Shown here piece by piece: positions 8,221-15,665 of a DNA stretch of 44,162 nucleotides. Every line of letters starts with the position of its first letter. Within the stretch, counting starts at the first letter, position 1. Source of the DNA: an uncultured Chromatiaceae bacterium (GTDB lineage: Bacteria; Pseudomonadota; Gammaproteobacteria; Tenderiales; Tenderiaceae); NCBI GenBank assembly GCA_947259785.1, contig CAMYNQ010000009.1, positions 1 through 44,162 on the forward strand, read 5' to 3'. A program made the translations under genes and the position numbers. The notes below the pieces were generated by a model, which saw nothing but the letters and a program-made list of their open reading frames with translations, did not search any database and was not told the DNA's origin.

Positions 8221-8775
8221 TTAGTGAGTCGTTGCCTTGCTCCATATCTGCTCTCGCGGATCGAAGGTGTACCCCAGATCCTTGAGACGATTACGTTGCA
8301 GGCGGAACTTCAAGCGATCCACCGTAGGGTCCAGTTTGACCTGGGTGCCCAGTGGCCACAGCGTTCCAAACAGCGACTCATCACTCTCATCTTCTTCAGT
8401 GACGACCTCACTTTCCGGTTTTGCCTCGGCTGGTTGTTCGGATTTCTCCGCAGTCTTGGCTGGGGTAGGGTGGTCATCCGCAGGATCAGGCTCAGATGCA
8501 ACGACCGTATCCTCCGGTTTCAGATCATCCACACCATCGAGACTCAGGCTCTTGAGCGTGGCACGAACCTCCACCACAAAACGCCCACCGGCGAAGTAAG
8601 ACGAAGGGAATATCTGCGTGATATTGAAATTCCCCTCATAACGGCCCTCCTCATACTGCTCTAGCAGAGTATCCTTCACGGAAAACTCCCCCAAATCAGT
8701 AATCAGACGCCCGACATTAAACGGCCCGTTCGAGCCATTGATAGTGCGAATGGTTAAAACGCCATCGATATTCAT
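8221..8775 (-). CDS. DUF3275 family protein
   Basis: A 184-aa protein whose first 75 residues (TIRTINGSNGPFNVGRLITDLGEF, then VKDTLLEQYEEGRYEGNF and YFAGGRFVVEVRA) match the DUF3275 family of integrative elements. A central 50-residue acidic, Pro/Ala-rich linker follows, then a short basic C-terminal segment. The function is unknown; the fold of the first part looks like a small beta-rich binding domain. Start ATG at 8775 has GAGAGGTG upstream. It heads the second minus-strand unit. Confidence 0.85.
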   Translation of the reverse strand: MNIDGVLTIRTINGSNGPFNVGRLITDLGEFSVKDTLLEQYEEGRYEGNFNITQIFPSSYFAGGRFVVEVRATLKSLSLDGVDDLKPEDTVVASEPDPADDHPTPAKTAEKSEQPAEAKPESEVVTEEDESDESLFGTLWPLGTQVKLDPTVDRLKFRLQRNRLKDLGYTFDPREQIWSKATTH

Positions 8776-8810
8776 AAAACACCTCTCTTGGTTAGTTAGA
8801 AAAAATGCAG

Positions 8811-8850
8811 AGAGGTATCCCTTGCAGGGAAAACGCTCCCCGGCAGGGTT
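8811..8850 (-). promoter_or_regulatory. leader hairpin U6
   Basis: CCCTTGCAGGG (8819-8829) forms a small stem, and the element ends CCCCGGCAGGGTT on the plus strand. It lies 35 nt before the DUF3275 start and just downstream, in the transcript sense, of the two-hairpin element copy 2. Confidence 0.5.
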
Positions 8851-8881
8851 AGGAAAATGGAGTTGGATAATGAACCCCTAT

Positions 8882-8944
8882 TGCACGGTTCTGTGGGGCG
8901 CTAAGGGTGTTGGCGGGGCCAACAAGGGTCCACAAGTAATGTGG
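8882..8944 (-). promoter_or_regulatory. two-hairpin leader/promoter element, copy 2
   Basis: Stems GTTGGC-GGG-GCCAAC (8909-8923) and CCACA-AGTAA-TGTGG (8930-8944) with flanks CACGGTTC and GGGGCGCT, as in the copy at 6640-6710. A TTGACA box on the minus strand (8979-8974) lies about 30 nt upstream of the second stem, so the element would be at or near the 5' end of the transcript. Confidence 0.55.
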
Positions 8945-8950
8945 GGGTGT

Positions 8951-8979
8951 AACTATTGATAAGGTATCGAAGGTGTCAA
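8951..8979 (-). promoter_or_regulatory. possible sigma-70 promoter for the DUF3275 unit
   Basis: A perfect -35 box TTGACA (8979-8974) is followed after 17 nt by ATAGTT (8956-8951), a poor -10 match. The position directly upstream of the structured element supports it; the weak -10 argues for caution. Confidence 0.35.
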
Positions 8980-9095
8980 ATGTGCATCAAGAGTTAATTT
9001 TTACTAATTGAGGTGAATTAAATTAGAAAGTTAAAAAGCAGATAAAAATGCCTTTTCTAACAGTAGAACTTACTATTTTTGAGTGCAATGACTAA

Positions 9096-9108
9096 GGTCA
9101 GAGTCATT
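9096..9108 (+). repeat. 13-bp direct repeat, right copy (block boundary)
   Basis: Second copy of GGTCAGAGTCATT. Here it forms part of a hairpin, AATGACT (9087-9093) pairing with AGTCATT (9102-9108), which the left copy at 1861 does not have. Confidence 0.4.
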
Positions 9109-9193
9109 CAGTTGAATGTGGTACTTCATAAGGAATTCTAGATCATAGCTGGTGATCTTAGAAACAAGTATTAGGTCATAGTGAAAATATGCT

Positions 9194-9222
9194 TTGACTA
9201 GATTGTAGATCTACTCTATAAA
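9194..9222 (+). promoter_or_regulatory. sigma-70 promoter of the CPA2 antiporter operon
   Basis: TTGACT (9194-9199), 17-bp spacer, TATAAA (9217-9222), about 44 nt before the start codon. The spacer contains a perfect 10-bp palindrome GTAGATCTAC (9206-9215), a possible operator. Confidence 0.7.
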
Positions 9223-9265
9223 GCGCCACCATTATTGATTTTGCTCTTCAGAAGGAGGGCCCACC

Positions 9266-10429
9266 ATGCATGATTTAGCACATTCCATCGAGTTCCAGAT
9301 GAGCCTGTTATTGTTTGTTGCTTTGGCTGGCTACTTGCTCTCTTCTCGCATTGGTCAGCCGGCAGTAGTGGGGCAGATCTTGGTAGGCCTTGCGATTGGT
9401 CCCAGTGTTCTGGGCTGGGTGACCTACACCGAATTTGTCAGCAGTATCGCTCATTTGGGTGCGGTTATTTTACTGTTTGTGGTTGGGCTTGAATTTAAGC
9501 TTAAAGACATTGCCAGTTTGAAGTATCTGGTAATCGGTCTTTTGGGAGTGATAGTGCCCTGGATCGGCGGTTACTTCCTGGCATTAGCCTACGATTTTGA
9601 ACATCATCGTGCCGTTATTATCGGCGTGGCGCTAACGGCGACTAGTATTGCCATTACTGCAGATACATTGCGTGAAATGGGCAAGCTGAGTAGTCCCGTC
9701 GCCAAAGCGATCATAGGCGCAGCAGTGATTGATGATGTGTTGGCGCTGGCGGCCTTGTCAATTGCCAATGAGATGGCAACCGGCACGGTTTCCGTACTGT
9801 CCTCAGGTCTTATCTTGTTAAAAGCGATACTGTTTCTAGGTATTGGTGCTTTGCTTGGTAAGTATCTCTTGAGCCGTCTGGTCACTCGTATCGATGAATC
9901 AGCCATGGCAATTAAATATCCGGATATGGTGTTTATTTTCGCCATGATGGTGGCATTTTTCTACGGCATGTCGGCAGAGATAATTGGGCTTTCAGCGATC
10001 GTTGGGGCATTTGTTGCCGGTGTGTCACTGGAAGGCGTAGGATTAAAGAATAGTAAGTCATTTAAAGAGGGTGCAGAGTATCTTCGCATTATCTTTGCCT
10101 CGGTGTTTTTTGTTTCATTGGGAGTACTTGCGGATGTGCGTGCTATGACCTGGGAGCTAATGGGTTTCGTGCTGGTGATCACACTTGTTGCCATTGTTAC
10201 CAAGCTCGTAGGCTGTGGTCTGCCCGCCAAAGCGCTGGGCATGAACTGGCGCGATTCCACAGTATTAGGATTTGGTATGGTGCCACGAGGCGAAGTAGCG
10301 ATGATCGTTGCGCTGATAGCATTGAATCAAGGCGTTATTGATCAGCCAGCCTATGTGGCGCTGGTCCTGATGGCCTTGTTAACGACGATTATCACTCCGT
10401 TGGTTTTACGAAATTTACTGTTGAAATAG
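9266..10429 (+). CDS. CPA2-family cation:proton antiporter (KefB/NapA-like membrane domain)
   Basis: A 387-aa protein with about 12 hydrophobic segments typical of the Na+/H+ exchanger domain of monovalent cation:proton antiporter-2 proteins. Family marks include SRIGQPAVVGQILVGLAIGP near the N-terminus, the paired ion-site region GAAVIDDVLALAALS (around residue 155) and GFGMVPRGEVAMIVA near the C-terminus. It ends after the membrane domain, with no TrkA-N/RCK nucleotide-binding domain, so it is not a full KefB. It should exchange Na+ or K+ for H+ across the inner membrane. The ribosome site GAAGGAGGG is strong. It is probably cotranscribed with the PsiE-like gene 22 nt downstream. Confidence 0.92.
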   Translation: MHDLAHSIEFQMSLLLFVALAGYLLSSRIGQPAVVGQILVGLAIGPSVLGWVTYTEFVSSIAHLGAVILLFVVGLEFKLKDIASLKYLVIGLLGVIVPWIGGYFLALAYDFEHHRAVIIGVALTATSIAITADTLREMGKLSSPVAKAIIGAAVIDDVLALAALSIANEMATGTVSVLSSGLILLKAILFLGIGALLGKYLLSRLVTRIDESAMAIKYPDMVFIFAMMVAFFYGMSAEIIGLSAIVGAFVAGVSLEGVGLKNSKSFKEGAEYLRIIFASVFFVSLGVLADVRAMTWELMGFVLVITLVAIVTKLVGCGLPAKALGMNWRDSTVLGFGMVPRGEVAMIVALIALNQGVIDQPAYVALVLMALLTTIITPLVLRNLLLK

Positions 10430-10451
10430 CTTTTATCAGGGAAAATTGATC

Positions 10452-10952
10452 ATGGAAAGAACAGAAACTGAAGAATCTACCGCCAAGGGCATTAAAAAAT
10501 TGAAGATGCTTTGGCCTGAACTGAGTCTATTTGAACGGTTTGAATATATTGTGATGTTGTTTGTCAGCTTTATTTTGGCAATTATCATCTTGGTGGCGTT
10601 AGTTCGTTTGGTAGAGAATGTTTACGAACTACTATTGGATCAGGTGACTGACAACACTGGGTTTAAAGCCTTTCAGGCAACTTTCGGCATGTTGCTGACC
10701 TTGTTGATAGCTTTTGAGTTTCGCAACTCAATCAATGCCGTGCTGGAAGGAAAAGGTTTGTTGATCCAAGTCAAAATCGTTGTATTGATCGCCATCATCG
10801 CTTTAGCACGCAAGTTTCTCGTGCTAGACCCGAAAGAGTATGATGCCGGTATTATGGCCGCTTATGCATTAATAGCGCTGAGCTTGGGCATTACCTATTG
10901 GTTACTGAGTAAGCGTGATTCGGAAGACAATGACTTAGTTTGTCGTCTATAA
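10452..10952 (+). CDS. PsiE-family (phosphate-starvation-inducible) membrane protein
   Basis: A 166-aa integral membrane protein with four hydrophobic segments and a conserved central TFGMLLTLLIAFEFRNSINAV, which matches the PsiE family. The role of PsiE proteins is unknown; they recur next to CPA2 antiporters in stress-tolerance islands. A TTG at 10446 is in frame two codons earlier, but the ATG at 10452 is better spaced from CAGGGAA. It follows the antiporter by 22 nt. Confidence 0.82.
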   Translation: MERTETEESTAKGIKKLKMLWPELSLFERFEYIVMLFVSFILAIIILVALVRLVENVYELLLDQVTDNTGFKAFQATFGMLLTLLIAFEFRNSINAVLEGKGLLIQVKIVVLIAIIALARKFLVLDPKEYDAGIMAAYALIALSLGITYWLLSKRDSEDNDLVCRL

Positions 10953-10987
10953 CTCATTTATCTAGTTCCAACAAATAGGAGTTGTTA

Positions 10988-11441
10988 ATGTGTTTGAGTG
11001 GATCGTGGAACCACCAGGCCTGGTTAGCGCTTGTCACATTAACACCCCTGGAGATTGTGCTAGGGAACGAGAATATTATTCTCGTACCCATATTGGTGGG
11101 CTGATTGTCAGCGTATATACCTGATCGCGATCGACAGATTAGCATGCCATTGGCGATGATCATCCGTATTGCTTAGCTACTGGAATTAGCCTAGGTAATG
11201 GGTTAGGTGGCGCCACTCTTCGCGGTATTTGGCCAAGAGATTACCGGACGAGACCTGATTTTAATCAGAGGTGGACTGTTTCTACTGGCGAATGCAACGG
11301 ATGCATATACCTAAAGGCTACATCTATTTTGCAATGGTATTTTCGCTCTGTGTTGAGATGCTGAATTTGCGCATGAGAGCCAAGCCTGTACCTATGGTAT
11401 TGCATAAGCGATATAGCGAGGATCAAGCTGACGAGGCTTAG
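10988..11441 (+). pseudogene. decayed terC-family gene
   Basis: No open frame survives, but translation recovers a TerC-type membrane protein in pieces. FEWIVEP appears right after the ATG but out of frame with the next part, so there is a frameshift. AWLALVTLTPLEIVLGNENII then follows, with [24 protein letters not shown] after it; that stretch carries at least four stop codons (TGA, TAG, TAG, TAG). From about 11300 [21 protein letters not shown] runs to a TAG at 11439. The total of 454 nt is well short of a normal terC, so the middle is also deleted. A ribosome site (AGGAG) remains before the ATG. TerC proteins are linked to metal-ion export and tellurite resistance. Confidence 0.8.
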
Positions 11442-11494
11442 TTCTTAATTATCAACTCATCGAAATTCGGTGTGTATCAATGTGAGGTTAGGCG

Positions 11495-12322
11495 ATGAAT
11501 GAAGCAGCGACATTTGAGGGTATAACCCAAACGTTTCAGGCTATGCTGTTGCAAGCCCAAGCACAACTGCCCAAAGTGATAATCGCATTGCTCGTACTGG
11601 TTGTAGGCTGGTTTGCCGCTAAGTTGTTGCGCATGTTGTTGGTAAAGGGGATCAGCCGCCTGGATCGTTTCTGGCAACGCTTCACGTCGAAACAGGGTCT
11701 GACTCAACTACAACCGAGGCAGCCTCCCACTAGAATTGTTGGTGAGCTGGTATTTTGGTTGTTCATGTTGATTGTTGTCACGCTGGCCACTGAAATCCTG
11801 GGTTTAGCAGTTTTCGGTGCTTGGTTGATGGAGATAGTTGCCTTCCTTCCACTGGCTGCTGGCGGAGTGCTGATCGTCCTTGTCGGCTTTGTAGTTAGCT
11901 CTCTTGTGCGTGATCTTGTCACAACGGGTGCTGCTTCCGCCGATCTTTCTCACAGCGATGTGTTAGGCCGTACCGCACAAATTGTAATCTTGTTAATTTC
12001 AGTAATCATAGGTATCGAGCAAGTTGGCTTTGATACTGCTTTTCTGACCGTGGTGGCAGGTATTTTATTGGCGACCACGTTGGGAGGTTTTGCTCTGGCT
12101 TTTGGTCTTGGGTCACGCATCCACGTTAGTAATATCATCGCAGCAAACCAGCTTCGAAGTATCTACCAAGTGGGTGACAAGGTGCGAATCGGAGCATTCG
12201 AGGGGCGCATTTCCGATATTGGTGTATCTCGGGTGATGATAGAAACGGAATCAGGCAGCGTCGACGTACCGGCAAAGATCTTTGATGAAGAAGTGACAAC
12301 TATCGTCGAAAAGGGGGAATGA
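11495..12322 (+). CDS. MscS-family small-conductance mechanosensitive channel
   Basis: A 275-aa membrane protein with four to five hydrophobic segments, then a glycine/alanine-rich pore-like stretch (LATTLGGFALAFGLGSR) leading into NIIAANQLRSIYQVGDKVRI and a beta domain, as in MscS-type channels. It probably releases solutes under osmotic downshift. It lacks the larger C-terminal cage of E. coli MscS and ends soon after the beta domain, so it is a short member. Start ATG at 11495 with GAGGTTAGG upstream. The next gene begins 1 nt after its stop. Confidence 0.85.
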   Translation: MNEAATFEGITQTFQAMLLQAQAQLPKVIIALLVLVVGWFAAKLLRMLLVKGISRLDRFWQRFTSKQGLTQLQPRQPPTRIVGELVFWLFMLIVVTLATEILGLAVFGAWLMEIVAFLPLAAGGVLIVLVGFVVSSLVRDLVTTGAASADLSHSDVLGRTAQIVILLISVIIGIEQVGFDTAFLTVVAGILLATTLGGFALAFGLGSRIHVSNIIAANQLRSIYQVGDKVRIGAFEGRISDIGVSRVMIETESGSVDVPAKIFDEEVTTIVEKGE

Positions 12323-12323
12323 T

Positions 12324-13157
12324 ATGAAAAAGGACTACCCCCTGACTACAGATTATCTTCAGCTTTATCCCTATGAGGCAGCTCGTGTGTTAGAGGAAGT
12401 TGCTGCCGATGATGTTGCTGCTTTGTTCAATAGTATGCCGATTGAATTAATTGCGCCGGTGGTGGCCGCGATGTTACCGGAACGAGCTGCACAAGGCTTA
12501 ATGTTGACGACGCCTGTTATTGCTACGAAGATATTAGCTCAAATACAAGCATCTAATGCGGCAAGGATTTTTCGTTTTATCACTCCGCAACATCAGGAAT
12601 TGATTTCTAAGGAGATGTCATCAAAAAATCTACGACGTATGCGCCATTATTATGATTATGAACGCGTCTCGGCAGGTGATTTGATGGAATCTGATGTTTC
12701 TATGTTGCCTGTGAGTATTTCGGTGGCCGAGGCGATTCGCCGCATTGAACGTTTTGACCAGCCTCCGGCATGCGAAATTTACGTGGTTGACGATGAGCAC
12801 CGACTGGTAGGGCAGATAGGGATAGGGCGATTGATAACGGTAAGTCGTCATGCCCAGCTAGGGGATGTCATTAATCGTCACACGCAGGCACTGTCCGTCC
12901 ACGCCATGGCTGAATCTTTATTGCTACACCCTGCTTGGAGACGGTGGCGCCGTCTACCGGTAATAGAACGCGATAACACCCTAGTGGGGGTGCTTGATTA
13001 TTTACATGTGCAGGAACTAAGTGTTCGCAGCGATCGCACTTATCGTGACACCGGAGGAGGCCTGGTTTCGCTTGTTGGGCTCTATTGGTTGAGTGTTATT
13101 CAGTTGCTGGACAGTATGTTTAGTTTGGCCGGGGCCAGAAAAGGAGAGCGGCGATGA
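12324..13157 (+). CDS. MgtE-like regulatory protein lacking the permease domain
   Basis: A 277-aa protein. Residues 1-105 resemble the MgtE N domain (EAARVLEEVAADDVAALFN, ending in helical repeats). Residues 110-230 form a CBS-domain pair (SAGDLMESDVSMLPVSISVAEAIRRI, then LPVIERDNTLVGVLDYLHVQEL). In place of the five-helix transport domain there is one hydrophobic segment near the C-terminus (LVSLVGLYWLSVIQLLDSMF). It cannot transport Mg2+ alone. It overlaps the full MgtE gene by 4 nt (ATGA), so it may act as a companion sensor subunit. Strong ribosome site GGGGGAA. Confidence 0.8.
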   Translation: MKKDYPLTTDYLQLYPYEAARVLEEVAADDVAALFNSMPIELIAPVVAAMLPERAAQGLMLTTPVIATKILAQIQASNAARIFRFITPQHQELISKEMSSKNLRRMRHYYDYERVSAGDLMESDVSMLPVSISVAEAIRRIERFDQPPACEIYVVDDEHRLVGQIGIGRLITVSRHAQLGDVINRHTQALSVHAMAESLLLHPAWRRWRRLPVIERDNTLVGVLDYLHVQELSVRSDRTYRDTGGGLVSLVGLYWLSVIQLLDSMFSLAGARKGERR

Positions 13158-14461
13158 GCGGGAACGCTGGTCATGTAGTACAAGCACTGAACGAAGCCTT
13201 TTTACGTCAACACCCAGTACCAGCCTTGCACGCAATTAATCAGTTAACAATGGATGAAACAGTGTCCTTTTTGCAGATGCAACCCGCTGTAAGCCTGGTT
13301 GCGCTGTGGGATGGGTTAACACTCGATAAGGCTACAACGGTATTGCAACAATTATCGTCGTCACAGGTAAAAATCGTTTTGCAGCGCGGCTCTCCGGTAC
13401 ACCTGGCGCGTGTATTGGTCAGAGTGTCGGAAGAGGAGCGACAACATTGGTTGACGTTGGTGGATAGCCGTCGTCAGCGCGAATTGAATGCTTTAGTCCA
13501 ATACCCGGAAGAGAGTGCTGGTTCTTTGATGGATCCCCGGTTTATGTTGCTTGACGAAACCCTGACAGTCAGGGAGGCACTGCACCGTATTCGTAAATTC
13601 AAACCCCGCTTTACCCGTCAGCTATATCTGGTTGACCAGGAGGGGCGGTTGATCCGGATGGTTGAACTTCACCAGTTAGCCATGGCTGAAGGAAGTGAGA
13701 CACTGGGAAAGTTGGCAAAATCGGTGCCTGCCGTAGTGATGGCAACTGCTACTCGAGATGAGGTGGTTTCGCAATTGGAGAAGGAACGTATTACTGACCT
13801 ACCGGTAGTCGATATCAGCGGACGTTTGGTTGGTATTATCCGTTACGATGAGCTGATGGATGCAGTACGCGAACAGAGCAGCATCGATATACTCACAATG
13901 GTAGGCGCCAGTCGCGAAGAACGTGCATTGTCTAGTGTAGGTTTCGTAGTGCGAAAACGCCTTCCCTGGTTATCGATTAATCTGTTGACGGCCTTTTTAG
14001 CAGCCTCAGTTGTAGGCTTGTTTGAAAGCACTATTGCACAGTTCACCGCTTTAGCCGTGTTATTGCCGGTAGTCGCAGGACAATCAGGAAATACCGGTGC
14101 CCAGGCGCTCGCCGTAACTATGCGTGGTCTGGCACTGAGAGAAATTGGCTCTAGTCAGTGGTTGCGGGTTGCAAAGAAAGAGGTTGGTGCCGCGTTTATT
14201 AATGGAGTATCTGTTGCCTTACTTACCGCTCTGGGAGTATTAATGTGGAGTTCATCGTTAGGGCTGGCGATGGTTATCGGCATCTCCATGGTTATAGCCA
14301 TGGTGGCAGCGGCATTTTCCGGTGTAGTAATTCCGGTCACGCTATCTTCATTGGGACAAGATCCGGCCCAATCTTCATCCATAATTCTCACCACCGTAAC
14401 TGATATTGTCGGTTTTTTTGCGTTCCTCGGTATTGCGACGATGTTGTCAAGCATGCTGTAA
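13154..14461 (+). CDS. mgtE: MgtE-family magnesium transporter
   Basis: A 435-aa full MgtE: N-terminal helical domain, CBS pair at roughly residues 120-240 (AGSLMDPRFMLLDETLTVREAL, LPVVDISGRLVGIIRYDEL), and a C-terminal membrane domain carrying the signature LLPVVAGQSGNTGAQALAVT. MgtE is a homodimeric Mg2+ channel gated by cytoplasmic Mg2+ through the N and CBS domains. The start codon overlaps the stop of the permease-less paralogue, implying translational coupling. Confidence 0.93.
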   Translation: MSGNAGHVVQALNEAFLRQHPVPALHAINQLTMDETVSFLQMQPAVSLVALWDGLTLDKATTVLQQLSSSQVKIVLQRGSPVHLARVLVRVSEEERQHWLTLVDSRRQRELNALVQYPEESAGSLMDPRFMLLDETLTVREALHRIRKFKPRFTRQLYLVDQEGRLIRMVELHQLAMAEGSETLGKLAKSVPAVVMATATRDEVVSQLEKERITDLPVVDISGRLVGIIRYDELMDAVREQSSIDILTMVGASREERALSSVGFVVRKRLPWLSINLLTAFLAASVVGLFESTIAQFTALAVLLPVVAGQSGNTGAQALAVTMRGLALREIGSSQWLRVAKKEVGAAFINGVSVALLTALGVLMWSSSLGLAMVIGISMVIAMVAAAFSGVVIPVTLSSLGQDPAQSSSIILTTVTDIVGFFAFLGIATMLSSML

Positions 14462-14525
14462 CGTCTGGTGAGTGCAAGTACTACTCATTGTTGTGTTTGG
14501 ATGTATGAATTAGGGGAACCAACAT

Positions 14526-15557
14526 ATGGAGTCGCTGTCAGTTGATGTCTTTACTTGGTTAGGCATCCTGTTCTGTTTAAGCCAGTCTGCGATGTTTTCC
14601 GGCTTGAATTTGGCCATGTTTGGGGTCAGTCGATTGAGACTGGAAGTGGAGGCGTCTAGCGGCAATAACTCGGCCAAAAAAATATTGGCAATGCGCAAGG
14701 ACTCCAATTTCTTGCTCACCACTATCTTATGGGGCAATGTTTCGATTAATGTGTTATTGACGCTACTTTCAGATTCGGTCATGGCGGGTGTTAGCGCGTT
14801 TCTTTTTTCAACGGTTGCCATTACCTTTTTTGGCGAGATTACGCCTCAGGCCTATTTTTCTCGCAACGCTTTGCGTATGGGGGCGTTGCTTTCACCTTTG
14901 TTACGGCTCTATCAGTTGATTTTGTATCCCGTAGCAAAGCCATCGGCTTTAGCGCTGGATATTTGGCTGGGCAAGGAGGGGGTGCAGTATTTTCACGAGC
15001 ACAGTCTGCGCGCGGTGATTAAAAAACATATCGATGCCGATGAAAGCGACATCGATCGTATCGAAGGCATGGGTGCACTCAATTTTCTTGCCTTTGACGA
15101 CCTGTTGGCGACTCAGGAGGGTGAGGTTGTCCATCCTCAAAGCGTATTTGAGTTGCCGGTTAGCGGCGGTATGCCCGTTTTCCCACAATATGTTTCTTCG
15201 GCTTCAGATCCCTTTCTGAAACAGGTGAATGCTTCCGGCAAGAAATGGGTTATCGTTACCGACGGTAGTAACGAGCCGCAGTTGGTACTGAATGCCAATG
15301 CGTTTTTGCGTGCTGCGCTGACAGCGGAAGAAATGGTGGACCCCAACGGATTCTGTCACAAACCAATTGTTGTGCGAGATGGAAAGACACTGCTGGGCCA
15401 GGTGATTACCAGGCTGAAAGTTAGACCTGAGCGGCTGACTGATGATGTCATTGATGAAGATTTGATCCTGTTATGGAGTTACGAAAAGCGGGTGATCACC
15501 GGTGCCGATATCCTTGGCCGTCTGTTGCGCGGTATCTCAACCCGTGGCGCTTTTTAA
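14526..15557 (+). CDS. CNNM (DUF21) transmembrane-domain protein with degenerate CBS region
   Basis: A 343-aa protein. The N-terminal 140 residues carry the CNNM/DUF21 membrane domain (SAMFSGLNLAMFGVSRLRLE, FFGEITPQAYFS). The C-terminal half aligns in layout with a CBS pair, but the usual hydrophobic signatures are weak, and there is no C-terminal CorC_HlyC domain. CNNM/CorC proteins act in Mg2+ and Co2+ efflux. It is the first of three tandem CNNM-type genes. ATG at 14526, with AGGGGAA upstream. Divergence from the third copy suggests an old paralogue rather than a recent duplicate. Confidence 0.85.
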   Translation: MESLSVDVFTWLGILFCLSQSAMFSGLNLAMFGVSRLRLEVEASSGNNSAKKILAMRKDSNFLLTTILWGNVSINVLLTLLSDSVMAGVSAFLFSTVAITFFGEITPQAYFSRNALRMGALLSPLLRLYQLILYPVAKPSALALDIWLGKEGVQYFHEHSLRAVIKKHIDADESDIDRIEGMGALNFLAFDDLLATQEGEVVHPQSVFELPVSGGMPVFPQYVSSASDPFLKQVNASGKKWVIVTDGSNEPQLVLNANAFLRAALTAEEMVDPNGFCHKPIVVRDGKTLLGQVITRLKVRPERLTDDVIDEDLILLWSYEKRVITGADILGRLLRGISTRGAF

Positions 15558-15665
15558 ACGGCAAGCTTGATGGGCAATGCGCCACGCCGGTTGTCATGGG
15601 GAATTGGCAGGCGAAGTGCTAACATACTATGGTGACTATATGCATATACGGTTAAACGTCCGCAC

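Larger units (their letters stand above)
8945..9265. other. AT-rich intergenic boundary region
   Basis: No gene is seen in these 321 bases. Contents are the minus-strand promoter candidate, the right 13-bp repeat (9096-9108), an imperfect inverted repeat AGATCA/TGATCT (9140-9145 with 9153-9158), and the plus-strand promoter of the antiporter gene. Base composition drops sharply from the GC-rich leader region, consistent with the end of the mobile block. Confidence 0.6.
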
